Shown piece after piece: positions 1 through 8,327 of a stretch of DNA of 22,157 nucleotides. A program made the position numbers and the translations under genes. Below the pieces are notes generated by a model. The model was not told where the DNA came from. It saw nothing but the letters and a program-made list of their open reading frames with translations, and did no database searches. The stretch is from NCBI GenBank assembly GCA_003557805.1, contig PWNY01000210.1, positions 1 through 22,157 on the forward strand, read 5' to 3'. Position 1 is the first letter of the stretch, and each line of letters begins with the position of its first letter. The stretch comes from Bacteroidales bacterium (GTDB taxonomy: Bacteria > Bacteroidota > Bacteroidia > Bacteroidales > UBA7960).

Positions 1-1287
1 AGGGAAAATGGACCGGGGGAGAAGTACGTAATCTGCAATGCTGACGAGGGGGACCCCGGAGCCTTCATGGACAGGTCCCTTCTGGAAGGTGACCCGCATT
101 CGGTTCTCGAGGGAATTATCATTGCCGGACTGGCAACAGGTGCGAATAAGGGTTATATATATGTAAGAGCTGAATACCCCCTGGCAGTTAAAAGGCTTGA
201 AATTGCAATTAAACAGGCTAAAGAGAGAGATTTGCTGGGGAAGGGCATACTGGGCAGTGAAAAGGAGTTTGATATAGATATCTTTCTTGGTGCGGGAGCT
301 TTTGTGTGTGGAGAGGAGACAGCCCTGATCCGTTCGATTGAAGGGCAAAGAGGAATGCCCAGGCACAGGCCTCCTTTCCCTGCCAGCCATGGTCTGTGGG
401 GCAGACCGACAACCGTTAACAATGTGGAGACCCTGGCAAATGTCCCATGGATTATAAGGAACGGCGCCAAAGCATTTAGTTCTTACGGTACAGAAAACAG
501 CAAGGGAACAAAGGTGTTCGCACTTGCGGGCAAGGTAAAAAGGGGTGGCCTGGTAGAGGTTCCCATGGGCATTACAATAAGGGATATAGTATATAAAATT
601 GGCGGCGGAATCCCCGGAGGGAGAGAGTTCAAGGCAGTACAGCTGGGAGGTCCGTCCGGGGGCTGTTTGCCTGCCAGGCTGGCAGACACGCCCATTGACT
701 ATGATTCACTGCAAAAAACCGGTGCCATTATGGGGTCGGGAGGGATGATCGTTATGGACGATACATCCTGCATGGTAAATATTGCCAGGTATTTCCTTGA
801 GTTTACCAGGGAAGAGTCTTGCGGTGCCTGCACTCCCTGCCGGCTTGGCACGATGCAGATGTTGCATATCCTTGAGGATATTTCTGAAGGAAGGGCTGGC
901 ATTCAGGATCTGGATATACTGTCAAACCTTGCGGAAAACATAAAAAGGACATCATTGTGCGGACTGGGACAAACGGCCCCGAACCCTGTAATAACAACAC
1001 TTGAGTACTTCGGGGAGGAATATGAGGAGCATATATTGGAGCAGAAGTGCAGTGCGCTGAAGTGCAGGCAGTTGACCTCTTACTTTATTGATCCTGAAAA
1101 ATGCAGCGGATGCAGGTTGTGCTACAAAAAGTGCCCTGAAAATGCTGTTTCCGGTGAAAAGGGAGCTCCACATGCTATTGACCAGGATGCCTGCACCAGG
1201 TGCGGGATATGCATCAATGTTTGCCCCCGGAAGTATTCGGCAGTAAAATGTGTTCCCGGCCGCCAGCCTGAAGCACTGATAAGCTGA
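1..1287 (+). CDS. nuoF: NuoF/HydB-type NADH-binding flavin/iron-sulfur subunit (partial, 5' end outside window)
   Basis: Cytoplasmic diaphorase subunit that would exchange electrons between NAD(H) and iron-sulfur clusters through FMN. The frame is open from base 1, so the N-terminus is missing; 428 residues are visible. They begin inside the flavin/NADH-binding core (CNADEGDPGAF, visible residues 12-22; later GAGAFVCGEETALIRS). The [4Fe-4S] (N3) site is SCGACTPCR plus a later Cys in SLCGLGQ. The C-terminus adds a two-cluster ferredoxin domain with two CxxCxxCxxxCP motifs (CSGCRLCYKKCP and CTRCGICINVCP). Complex I NuoF lacks that ferredoxin tail; HydB/HndC-type subunits of soluble hydrogenases and formate dehydrogenases have it. 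The fdhF-like gene starts 19 bases downstream, so I infer it serves a formate dehydrogenase. A NuoE-like partner probably lies upstream. Family certain; physiological partner inferred. Confidence 0.93.
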   Translation, partial: RENGPGEKYVICNADEGDPGAFMDRSLLEGDPHSVLEGIIIAGLATGANKGYIYVRAEYPLAVKRLEIAIKQAKERDLLGKGILGSEKEFDIDIFLGAGAFVCGEETALIRSIEGQRGMPRHRPPFPASHGLWGRPTTVNNVETLANVPWIIRNGAKAFSSYGTENSKGTKVFALAGKVKRGGLVEVPMGITIRDIVYKIGGGIPGGREFKAVQLGGPSGGCLPARLADTPIDYDSLQKTGAIMGSGGMIVMDDTSCMVNIARYFLEFTREESCGACTPCRLGTMQMLHILEDISEGRAGIQDLDILSNLAENIKRTSLCGLGQTAPNPVITTLEYFGEEYEEHILEQKCSALKCRQLTSYFIDPEKCSGCRLCYKKCPENAVSGEKGAPHAIDQDACTRCGICINVCPRKYSAVKCVPGRQPEALIS

Positions 1288-1306
1288 TAAAAAAGATTGC
1301 TTGGAT

Positions 1307-3994
1307 ATGGCAAAAGCAAAAATTATAATTGACGGTGCACCGGTTGAGGTGGACAGCCCGATGACCATAATGGATGCCGCAAGGCAGAATGGCATCTATA
1401 TCCCCGCCCTTTGCCATCATCCTGACCTGGTGCCTTCGGGTCTGTGCAGAATATGTATAGTCCGGGTAAAAGGCATTGAAAAGCCGGTTGTGTCATGCAA
1501 AACGATTGTGGAAGAAGGGATGGAGGTGATCACGGACTCACCCGGGATAAGCAGTGACAGGCAGATGCTTCTTGAGCTTATTCATGCCAGCCATAAGCAG
1601 GATTGTACCAGTTGCATAAAGAATAATAACTGTCAGCTTCAGGAGGTTACAGCTTTTGTTGGTGTAAACGAAGAGCGTATAAAAAGGATGCGCCGGCAGG
1701 ATCCGGATATGCCTGATGATGACTCCAATCCGTTTTTTTCCCTTAGCCACAACAAATGCATTCTGTGTGGTATATGTATTAGGACATGCAATGAGATACA
1801 GGGTGTTGACGCCCTGCAATTTGCGAACAGGGGAGCAGAGACCCTGGTATCAACCTTTCTTGATGGCAGGATTGTGGATTCAGTGTGTGAGTCATGCGGG
1901 GAATGTGTAGTTCGCTGCCCGGTGGGTGCGTTGGTGCCGAAAGCTTACAGGCAGCCTTCAAGAAGGGTAAAGACCATATGTCCATATTGTGGTGTGGGCT
2001 GTGGTATTTACCTGGGGGTAAGAGGTAAAGAGGTTGTAAGCGTTGACGGTGACCGCTCAAACCCCGTGAACCTTGGACGGCTGTGTGTAAAGGGCAGGTT
2101 CGGACACCAGTGGATAAACCACCCCGATCGTCTTAAAACCCCGCTTATCAGAAAAAACGGCAGACTGGTTGAAACCAGCTGGGATGAGGCTCTTGACCAA
2201 GTTGCCCGCAGACTCTCACGTTACAGCGGGGATCAATTTGCAGCATTTTCTTCAGCAAAGTGTACCAATGAGGAGAACTACCTCATACAGAAGTTCACCC
2301 GGGCCGTAATGGGATCAAACCATATTGATCACTGCGCCCGTCTATGTCATGCCCCTTCAGTGGCAGGACTGGCCAGGAGCCTCGGCAGCGGAGCAATGAC
2401 AAACCCGGTTGAGCATATAAGTGAAGCATCCTGCATCCTTGCAATAGGAACTAATACAACCGAGAGTCACCCGGTAATCGCGCTAAGGATCAAGGAAGCA
2501 AAGAGAAAGGGTGCAACAGTGATAGTTGCCAACCCGAGGAAAATAGATCTTTGCCGGCATGCAGACATCTGGCTGCAGCACAAGCCTGGAAGTGATGTTG
2601 CTTTGCTTATGGCCATTTGCAGGGTTATACTTGACGAAGGCCTTCATGACACCTCTTTTATTGAAAAAAGATGCACGGGCTTCGATGCTTTCAGGGAGTC
2701 ACTGGAAGCATTTGGGCCCGAAGAAGCAGAGAGGATAACCGGTGTTCCACCAGGTATTATTTACAAGGCTGCTGTTTGTTTAGCCACCCGCAGCCCTGCA
2801 AGCATACTTTATGCAATGGGTATTACGCAGCACTCACACGGTACTGACAACGTGCTTGCTATCAGCAACCTTGCCCTGCTTACGGGCAATGTCGGCAAGG
2901 ACTTTTCAGGGGTTAACCCCTTAAGGGGCCAGAATAATGTGCAGGGTGCCTGCGATATGGGTGCGCTGCCAAACACATTACCAGGTTATCAGAAACTCTC
3001 GGATGAAAGCATAAGGGAGAAGTTTGAAGCGGCCTGGAGCTGCCGGCTTGAAGGCGTACCAGGCCTAACCCTCACCGAAATTATTGGTGCAGTAAAGGAG
3101 AAAAGGATCAGGGCATTATATCTTGTTGGGGAAAACTCACTGCTTAGTGAACCGGACGCTAACCATGTAAGGAAGGCATTGGGTGAACTTGACTTTTTTG
3201 TTGCCCAGGATATCTTCCTGAGTGAAACAGCCGCCCTTGCGGATGTTGTATTGCCGGCTGCAGGCTTTGCAGAGAAGGACGGCACCTTTACCAATACTGA
3301 AAGGAGGGTCCAGAGGGTAAGAAAAGCCATTGAACCTCCCGGCAGCGCAATGCCGGACTGGTGGATAACATCCCGGATAGCAAGCCGGATGGGGAGTGGT
3401 GCTTTTCAATACAACAGCCCGGAGGAGGTGATGAAGGAGATAGCAATGCTGACACCTTCCTACAGTGGTGTTTCATATGAGCGTATTGAGACTGCGGGTC
3501 TGCAATGGCCCGTCAGTGACAATAAACATCCGGGCACTCCTGTATTGCACACCGGAAGTTTTGCCACCCCGGATGGCAGGGCCCGCTTCTTCAGCTTAGG
3601 TTATAAGCCCGCATCTGAGCTGCCTGATAAAGATTACCCCCTGATACTTACTACCGGCAGGAGCCTCTACCATTACCATACCGGCACACTCACCAGGCGG
3701 GTGGACGGACTGAACATCCTGAAGGAACGGGAACTGGTTGAAATGCACCCTGAAGATGCAAAAGCATATGGGCTAAAGGATGGTGACAGTGTGAATATAC
3801 GGTCACGCAGGGGTTCAGTTTATGCGACACTGAAGGTTTCCGGCAGGTCTCCAAGGGGGGTTGTGTCAATGAGCTTCCATTTTGCAGAAAGTCCCACCAA
3901 TGTTCTGACCAGTCCGGTCCTTGACCCTGTTGCCAAGATCCCGGAACTGAAGTTTTGTTCGGTAAGTGTTACAAGATCTTCAGCCGCTGTTTAA
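1307..3994 (+). CDS. fdhF: Formate dehydrogenase alpha subunit, NAD-linked soluble type, Cys variant
   Basis: Molybdopterin oxidoreductase that would oxidise formate to CO2 (or the reverse) in the cytoplasm. Counting from the ATG, order is: plant-type [2Fe-2S] domain (Cys36, 47, 50, 64), NuoG-like His-Cys3 cluster (His96, Cys100, 103, 109), two-cluster ferredoxin domain (CILCGICIRTC and CESCGECVVRC, about 151-204), then the catalytic body starting with the CPYCGVGC...CVKG cluster (about 225-260). The metal-ligand motif is RLCHAPSVAGL, with Cys at about 347 followed by the conserved His, so this is a cysteine rather than selenocysteine enzyme. MGITQHSHGTDNV and PLRGQNNVQGACDMG are typical of formate dehydrogenases. 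There is no Tat signal. A TTG two codons upstream (1301) is an alternative start; I prefer the ATG. It is co-directional with the NuoF-like gene. The last four bases overlap the end of the convergent permease gene. Confidence 0.93.
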   Translation: MAKAKIIIDGAPVEVDSPMTIMDAARQNGIYIPALCHHPDLVPSGLCRICIVRVKGIEKPVVSCKTIVEEGMEVITDSPGISSDRQMLLELIHASHKQDCTSCIKNNNCQLQEVTAFVGVNEERIKRMRRQDPDMPDDDSNPFFSLSHNKCILCGICIRTCNEIQGVDALQFANRGAETLVSTFLDGRIVDSVCESCGECVVRCPVGALVPKAYRQPSRRVKTICPYCGVGCGIYLGVRGKEVVSVDGDRSNPVNLGRLCVKGRFGHQWINHPDRLKTPLIRKNGRLVETSWDEALDQVARRLSRYSGDQFAAFSSAKCTNEENYLIQKFTRAVMGSNHIDHCARLCHAPSVAGLARSLGSGAMTNPVEHISEASCILAIGTNTTESHPVIALRIKEAKRKGATVIVANPRKIDLCRHADIWLQHKPGSDVALLMAICRVILDEGLHDTSFIEKRCTGFDAFRESLEAFGPEEAERITGVPPGIIYKAAVCLATRSPASILYAMGITQHSHGTDNVLAISNLALLTGNVGKDFSGVNPLRGQNNVQGACDMGALPNTLPGYQKLSDESIREKFEAAWSCRLEGVPGLTLTEIIGAVKEKRIRALYLVGENSLLSEPDANHVRKALGELDFFVAQDIFLSETAALADVVLPAAGFAEKDGTFTNTERRVQRVRKAIEPPGSAMPDWWITSRIASRMGSGAFQYNSPEEVMKEIAMLTPSYSGVSYERIETAGLQWPVSDNKHPGTPVLHTGSFATPDGRARFFSLGYKPASELPDKDYPLILTTGRSLYHYHTGTLTRRVDGLNILKERELVEMHPEDAKAYGLKDGDSVNIRSRRGSVYATLKVSGRSPRGVVSMSFHFAESPTNVLTSPVLDPVAKIPELKFCSVSVTRSSAAV

Positions 3995-5214
3995 TCCTGT
4001 CTAACAGCCTCGGCAGGCTGAAGCATTATAGCCCTGAGTGAGGGGTATATAGCTGTTGCTATTGCAGTAAGGCTCACCAGTATTATCAGGGTAATAAACG
4101 ATCCGGTATCAAACTGTGGATAGACCATTGTGGGGAAGCCGTAAACAGCCATTGATTCGCCACCAACTACTGCAAGGTCAATGCCTGTTCTGCCTGTATG
4201 GCTTACCAGCAAAAAGGCAGTAATTACCCCAACAAGTGCACCGCAAAAGGTAAGAAGGATGGTTTCGGTCATTATCATACCAAACACCCTTTTTTTGCTC
4301 ATGCCGACAGCCATAAGCATGCCTATCTCCCGCATCCTCTCGTAAACCGACATCAGCATTGTGTTTACCAGCCCGAATGCCAGGGCAAACAGGATTATAC
4401 CAAGTATTATCACCATCATAAAACCTGACATTTGCTGGAGGTAACTGAGTTCGGCAGAGATGTCGGCCCAGGTGCGTATTCTCAGATTTGGAAACTTTTC
4501 CCTGTATCTGTCTGCGAGACGATCAATATTCCCTGGGTCGTCAATGATCAGGGCAAACTCATGTATCAGTTGCCTGTCGCTGATATGGGACTCCAGTTCA
4601 GTTCTTCTGACAAAGACATTGTTTTCATCAAAGCCGGTATTGGCGGTCTGGTATATCCCGGCCACCCTGAATGCCGCAGATACCAGTTCGCTGTTTTCGT
4701 CCTGGAAGGTAAGAGCGATACGCGAACCAGGCTGCAGCATGGTTTTGTCTGCCAGTGACCGGCCTATCAGCACGGGGTTCCTTTGACCTTCTTCAAAGTA
4801 GCTTCCTTCCACGATGTTTTTTGCCAGTCCTGTGGTTGCAGACTCCATTTGCGGATCTATTCCCTTTATCTCAACGCCACGGCTCAGGTGGGCGGATATT
4901 AGCATTCCGTTTGCGATAGTCCTTGCAGAAAAGGACTTAACCTCCTGGTCCACTGAAAGCGCATGCTGCAGTTCTTCCCGGTTTTCAATGCCGTGTTCGG
5001 GCATTTTGTCTACTATAAAACGTGGGTCATGTATCTGTATATGAGAAATGTGCTGCTCTATGGCTGTACTAAAGCGCTGGTCAAGCATTCCCAACATCAG
5101 TGCAGTAGTGAAAACACCCCCCAGCAGTCCGGCTGCAATGGCGGCCAGGATAACAAGGCTCCTTTTCTTGTTGCGCCATATATTCCTCCAGGAAATCAGA
5201 AGCAGCATCCTCAT
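3991..5214 (-). CDS. ABC transporter permease, FtsX/MacB (LolE-like) family, second of pair
   Basis: Inner-membrane permease of the FtsX superfamily, 407 residues, usual for LolC/E-like proteins. It has an N-terminal WRNIWRNKKRS basic patch followed by a membrane helix (about 17-43), then a periplasmic MacB_PCD-like domain of about 200 residues, then three helices near the C-terminus (about 260-285, 305-335, 370-395). The cytoplasmic motif ERMREIGMLMAVGMSKKR after the second helix is the family coupling-helix signature. Such permeases do mechanotransmission, or extraction of lipoprotein or lipid substrates, with an ABC ATPase. It starts two bases after the stop of the upstream permease (one intervening base), so the two are almost certainly co-translated as a heterodimer. 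No ATPase gene lies in the window on either side. Substrate unknown. Confidence 0.9.
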   Translation of the reverse strand: MRMLLLISWRNIWRNKKRSLVILAAIAAGLLGGVFTTALMLGMLDQRFSTAIEQHISHIQIHDPRFIVDKMPEHGIENREELQHALSVDQEVKSFSARTIANGMLISAHLSRGVEIKGIDPQMESATTGLAKNIVEGSYFEEGQRNPVLIGRSLADKTMLQPGSRIALTFQDENSELVSAAFRVAGIYQTANTGFDENNVFVRRTELESHISDRQLIHEFALIIDDPGNIDRLADRYREKFPNLRIRTWADISAELSYLQQMSGFMMVIILGIILFALAFGLVNTMLMSVYERMREIGMLMAVGMSKKRVFGMIMTETILLTFCGALVGVITAFLLVSHTGRTGIDLAVVGGESMAVYGFPTMVYPQFDTGSFITLIILVSLTAIATAIYPSLRAIMLQPAEAVRQD

Positions 5215-5215
5215 A

Positions 5216-6442
5216 TTATTTTTGTTTTTCCTTTACAACATCAAGTTTGAAAACACTGTATACAGGAAACATACCGGTAAGCAGTGCCAGTATTAGAACC
5301 ACAATGGCCTGTGATATGAATACCTGTGGATGCGCCGAGACAGGCAACACTGGCTCAAAGCCGTAATCGAGCATGGTTTCTGCAAGCCCGCCGCTTAGTT
5401 GTATAGGTTTGTGATAAAAGTATATAATCACCGGAATGGCAGCAGCAATACCTGCTGCAGCTCCTGTCAGGGAAATCATGACAGATTCGGTAAAGCACAC
5501 CAATGCAAGCAGCCTCCTCTTCATGCCCAGGGCCATAAGCATTGCAAACTCCTTCTTTCTTTCCAAAAGCATAGTCAGGGTGGTGCCAAACAGGCCAAAT
5601 GCAATTATCATATAAAGAATCCCCATCATCAGGAAGGTACCTGCCATGTCATAATTCATCATTGCTATCAGGTCCTGCAACATATGATCCCATGTAAGCA
5701 CCCTGTACCACTCTCCATCAATTTCAGCCCGGATTTTTTCTGCCAGCTGGTGGGTCTTTGCTGGATCTTCAGGCATTATTACAAGCGAGGTTAGCCTCTC
5801 TTCGGCTGCATAAAACCATTGAGCCGCTTCAAGGGGCATGTAGATGGTGCTGTTGTTCATTTCAGGGATATTAAGACTTACAATTCCCCCGATACGGTAT
5901 ATACCTGCTGCTGTTGCCCCCTGAAACCCCTGCCCCAGAAGTACGATGGAGTCGCCAGTGCTGACATTGAGAATATCTGATAGCCCTTTTGCAACTACTA
6001 TATCGTCCTTGCCTGCTTCCACGAACTCACCATATATCAGTCTTTCGGAAATATCATTCAGTAAATTTTCTTTTTGAGGCACTATGCCCATTACGGAAAC
6101 CCCCCTTGTTATCCTGCCGGCAGCAGCAAGGGCGAAGTGCTGTATCCTGGGCACATAAAAAGAGACCTCATCGCTGTGTCTTTCAAGAATATCCAGGATA
6201 TGATCATCGAACAGCATGCTGTGATCCATTGAGGGTTCCTCTTCAAAAAGCACATCCTGGACCTGGATATAGCCGGTGCTGAACCTGACCATGTTATCGA
6301 TCATCCCCTGGTAGGTTCCTTTTTCGATCGAGTAGAAGAAAATGGCCAGGATCACGGCAAAAAACACAGAGCTTATTGTTATAAGTGACCTTCTGCGGTT
6401 TCGCCACAGGTTACGCCATGCAAGGCTTGGGATGAGAATCAT
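5216..6442 (-). CDS. ABC transporter permease, FtsX/MacB (LolE-like) family, first of pair
   Basis: Partner of the following permease, 408 residues. I start it at MILIPSLAWRNLWRNRRRS: this aligns with the start of its neighbour (LLLISWRNIWRNKKRS) and gives almost the same length. Reading further upstream to 6592 would add a 50-residue non-membrane extension running into the divergent gene. There is an N-terminal helix at about 20-42, a periplasmic domain of about 210 residues (including VSVMGIVPQKE, parallel to VEIKGIDPQME in the partner), and three C-terminal helices. LLERKKEFAMLMALGMKRR is the coupling signature. The two permeases are clearly paralogous, pointing to a LolCE-like heterodimer. 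The ABC ATPase is not nearby. It is divergent from the SRAP gene with about 100 bases between starts. Confidence 0.9.
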   Translation of the reverse strand: MILIPSLAWRNLWRNRRRSLITISSVFFAVILAIFFYSIEKGTYQGMIDNMVRFSTGYIQVQDVLFEEEPSMDHSMLFDDHILDILERHSDEVSFYVPRIQHFALAAAGRITRGVSVMGIVPQKENLLNDISERLIYGEFVEAGKDDIVVAKGLSDILNVSTGDSIVLLGQGFQGATAAGIYRIGGIVSLNIPEMNNSTIYMPLEAAQWFYAAEERLTSLVIMPEDPAKTHQLAEKIRAEIDGEWYRVLTWDHMLQDLIAMMNYDMAGTFLMMGILYMIIAFGLFGTTLTMLLERKKEFAMLMALGMKRRLLALVCFTESVMISLTGAAAGIAAAIPVIIYFYHKPIQLSGGLAETMLDYGFEPVLPVSAHPQVFISQAIVVLILALLTGMFPVYSVFKLDVVKEKQK

Positions 6443-6518
6443 CGCCACGGTATGATTGCTGAAAGATTGACCATGTAAATATATGTTTTTATTGGTTAGC
6501 ATATTCAGGAGAGTGCAG

Positions 6519-6526
6519 TATATTTG
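6519..6526 (+). promoter_or_regulatory. Candidate Bacteroidota -7 element before the SRAP gene
   Basis: TATATTTG matches the TAnnTTTG element exactly and ends 15 bases before the start codon at 6542. No good TTTG lies 19-21 bases upstream, so the call rests on the -7 box alone. It would give a very short leader. Confidence 0.35.
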
Positions 6527-6541
6527 ATAAAAAGCATATTT

Positions 6542-7255
6542 ATGTGTTATAACATCGCATACCTGGAAAATAGGGCTGTCAGGCTTGCCCAAAGGTACAG
6601 CAATGTTTTGCCCCCGGCCTGGAAAGAGAGAACCATTGAGGGGGAGCTGCCTGGATACTTCTTTGTGAGCGGTTTTTCACATCCGGAGCTTCCAGTCATT
6701 GGAAGTGATGGGATAGGACTGTTTTCATGGGGGCTTATACCATTTTGGGTAAATGGGGAAGACAAGGCAGGGGAAATACGTTCAAAAACATTGAATGCAG
6801 TGGGTGAGACGGTTTTTAGCAAACCCTCGTTCAAAAGAAGTATACTCCGGGGTCGATGTCTTTTGCCTGTTAGCGGATTTTTCGAATGGAGACACGAAGG
6901 CCGTGAAAAGCTTCCCTACTACATAACCGGATCTGACCAGGAGCTAATCTCGCTCGGGTGTATTTCAGAGTCCTGGACCAATACCGGCACAGGAGAGGTG
7001 CTGAACACCTTCAGCATCATAACAACTCCAGTAAATGAAATGCTGTCATACATACATAACAACAAAAAGAGAATGCCGCTGGTAATTCCAAAAGATGCTG
7101 AGAAACAGTGGGTTGATCCCGGGCTTGACAGGGCCGGAATTGAAGAAATGATCAGGCCGTGTGAGGAGGAAATCTTAAAGGCCCACAGGGTATCCACCCT
7201 TGTAAACAACCCCCGGAACCAGCGAAATGTGCCTGCAGCAATTCAACCGCTTTAG
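6542..7255 (+). CDS. yedK: SRAP family abasic-site DNA-protein crosslink protein (YedK/HMCES)
   Basis: 237 residues, full length for the family. SRAP proteins bind abasic sites in single-stranded DNA and form a stable thiazolidine link through the N-terminal cysteine, protecting the site during replication. The start is decided by chemistry: the protein must begin Met-Cys (MCYN), so Cys2 is exposed when Met is removed. A TTG 18 bases upstream (6524) would bury that cysteine and is rejected. Conserved residues are visible: Asn85 (KTLNAVGET), Glu115 (SGFFEW) and His172 (SYIHNNKKRMP). It stands alone, divergent from the permeases and convergent with the gene at 7283. I see no LexA-like box that I would trust. 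Confidence 0.93.
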   Translation: MCYNIAYLENRAVRLAQRYSNVLPPAWKERTIEGELPGYFFVSGFSHPELPVIGSDGIGLFSWGLIPFWVNGEDKAGEIRSKTLNAVGETVFSKPSFKRSILRGRCLLPVSGFFEWRHEGREKLPYYITGSDQELISLGCISESWTNTGTGEVLNTFSIITTPVNEMLSYIHNNKKRMPLVIPKDAEKQWVDPGLDRAGIEEMIRPCEEEILKAHRVSTLVNNPRNQRNVPAAIQPL

Positions 7256-7282
7256 CAAGCCTTCCTTGCCCCTGCCGGTTGA
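7243..7282. terminator. Possible bidirectional hairpin between convergent genes
   Basis: Nested inverted repeats: TCAACCG (7243-7249) with CGGTTGA (7276-7282), and inside them GCAAG (7255-7259) with CTTGC (7265-7269). It covers the stop of the SRAP gene and abuts the stop of the minus-strand gene at 7283. There is no U-tract on either strand, so termination is uncertain. Confidence 0.3.
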
Positions 7283-8170
7283 CTACCATTCAATGTTGTC
7301 ATGCAACCATTCGTCATCAGGCCAGTCAGATGGGTGTACATCTATGAACACGGCAGTAGGGTAGATCATTTTGTCAAGCTCCTGGAGAAACTCCAGCCAC
7401 TTATCCCAGTCGTCGCTTACCTCTGGTCTTTCCATGCTTTCCAGTCTCTCCAGCTGTGTGGTTAAACCCTGCTGTTGACTTTGTGCAATCTTTTCAAAAA
7501 GGGCGGTTGCTTCATCCATCTTTCCCTCTGCCATGAGTTTCTGGGCTTCAGCAACCATCTCCTCTATGTCGTAATGTTGTAAAGCTTCCGGGTCCAGAGC
7601 CGATTTGTACTCCCTGAAGAGCACCTGGTCCCTGGTAAGGGGCCTGCCATCTGCTCCTGTCTTGTCAGAATCCCCGTAGTATGCATAGGCAAGGTAGCCG
7701 TACCTGCTGCACACCTCATTGAAATCTCTCCGGGAGTATTTATCAAGGCTGTTGGCCATATCCCTGAAGGCGCTGAAGATCTCAGAGGTGCATTGCCTTG
7801 GCTGGAGAGAACGGACGTTTTTCACTGACACACCAGGGTTGCTCGGAAAAACATATACATGCCGTACGCCAAGGCTTTTAACATTCACGTTCAACACTTC
7901 GGCCCTGTAATGCATACCCTCTTCAACCGTTTCCATGCCTCCCAGCCTCTCCCTGTAAAATGAGACTGCCTCTTCAGGACTCAGGGAGGTGTGGAATGCA
8001 CGGGCAAATCCCACATCAATGCCGTTGTTGAATTCACTGATGTTGAGTTCAGGAGCCTCGATTGCCTGAGGAGGTAAAGGGGCAACGAGCCGCCTTTCTT
8101 CGGCTTTTGTCAATGTGCAGCACAATAGTGCCAGGCACAGTAGCACAGCTGCTCTTTTGATTTGTTCCAT
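7283..8170 (-). CDS. Exported protein of unknown function
   Basis: 295 residues; I do not recognise the family. It starts with a Sec signal peptide (about 1-23: Lys/Arg, then a Leu/Cys/Ala core, likely cleaved after TKA). No convincing lipobox is seen despite two cysteines in the core, so the mature protein is probably soluble periplasmic. The first half (about 45-120) is mixed alpha/beta and includes LSPEEAVSFYRERLGG, a helix type seen in many small exported Bacteroidota proteins. The second half is charged and helical (about 190-260, EEMVAEAQKLMAEGKMDEA), with a tetratricopeptide-like feel but no repeat I can prove. The C-terminus is Trp/Asp rich (HPSDWPDDEWLHD). It has its own strong candidate promoter and appears monocistronic. 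Reading frame very likely real; function unknown. Confidence 0.85.
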   Translation of the reverse strand: MEQIKRAAVLLCLALLCCTLTKAEERRLVAPLPPQAIEAPELNISEFNNGIDVGFARAFHTSLSPEEAVSFYRERLGGMETVEEGMHYRAEVLNVNVKSLGVRHVYVFPSNPGVSVKNVRSLQPRQCTSEIFSAFRDMANSLDKYSRRDFNEVCSRYGYLAYAYYGDSDKTGADGRPLTRDQVLFREYKSALDPEALQHYDIEEMVAEAQKLMAEGKMDEATALFEKIAQSQQQGLTTQLERLESMERPEVSDDWDKWLEFLQELDKMIYPTAVFIDVHPSDWPDDEWLHDNIEW

Positions 8171-8224
8171 GTTTGTAAGGGTTTAATGATGAGGATAATA
8201 CTGCTTCTGCTTGGTGCATAATAT

Positions 8225-8256
8225 CAAATATATGGCAGAAGTGTGTTTTTTCCAAA
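8225..8256 (-). promoter_or_regulatory. Bacteroidota primary-sigma promoter for the gene ending at 7283
   Basis: On the minus strand TTTG (8256-8253) is followed by 20 bases and then TATATTTG (8232-8225). This matches the known Bacteroides consensus TTTG-N19-21-TAnnTTTG at every fixed position. The start codon at 8170 lies about 54 bases beyond the -7 box, so the leader would be roughly 45-50 bases. Confidence 0.65.
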
Positions 8257-8264
8257 CACATTTA

Positions 8265-8286
8265 AACATGCATTTAAAAGCATGTT
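8265..8286. repeat. Inverted repeat just upstream of the promoter
   Basis: AACATGC (8265-8271) and GCATGTT (8280-8286) form a perfect 7-bp inverted repeat with an 8-base AT-rich centre. It lies 8 bases upstream of the -33 box on the minus strand, so an activator site is possible. It could also be chance or part of the untranslated tail of the gene at 8328. Confidence 0.3.
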
Positions 8287-8292
8287 CTGGAT

Positions 8293-8327
8293 ATATTAAT
8301 AAAGAAACAGGGCTTTAACCCTGTTTC
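8293..8327 (-). terminator. Intrinsic terminator after the PLDc_N gene
   Basis: A perfect 9-bp stem (GAAACAGGG / CCCTGTTTC, 8304-8312 and 8319-8327) with a 6-base loop directly follows the minus-strand stop codon. On that strand it runs into TTTATTAATAT. It ends the lipoprotein/PLDc_N unit and separates it from the exported-protein gene. Confidence 0.75.

Noticed and set aside
846..852. TGGCACG inside the NuoF-like gene, as a possible sigma-54 promoter
   Set aside because: It lies in conserved coding sequence next to the cluster-binding cysteines, has no GC at the -12 position, and no gene starts at a suitable distance.
2344..2352. Selenocysteine in the formate dehydrogenase
   Set aside because: The metal-ligand codon is TGT (Cys) followed by His; there is no in-frame TGA, so this is the Cys form.
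6443..6592. N-terminal extension of the first permease
   Set aside because: The extra 50 residues are not membrane-like, run into the divergent SRAP gene, and have no counterpart in the paralogous second permease, which starts at the equivalent Met.
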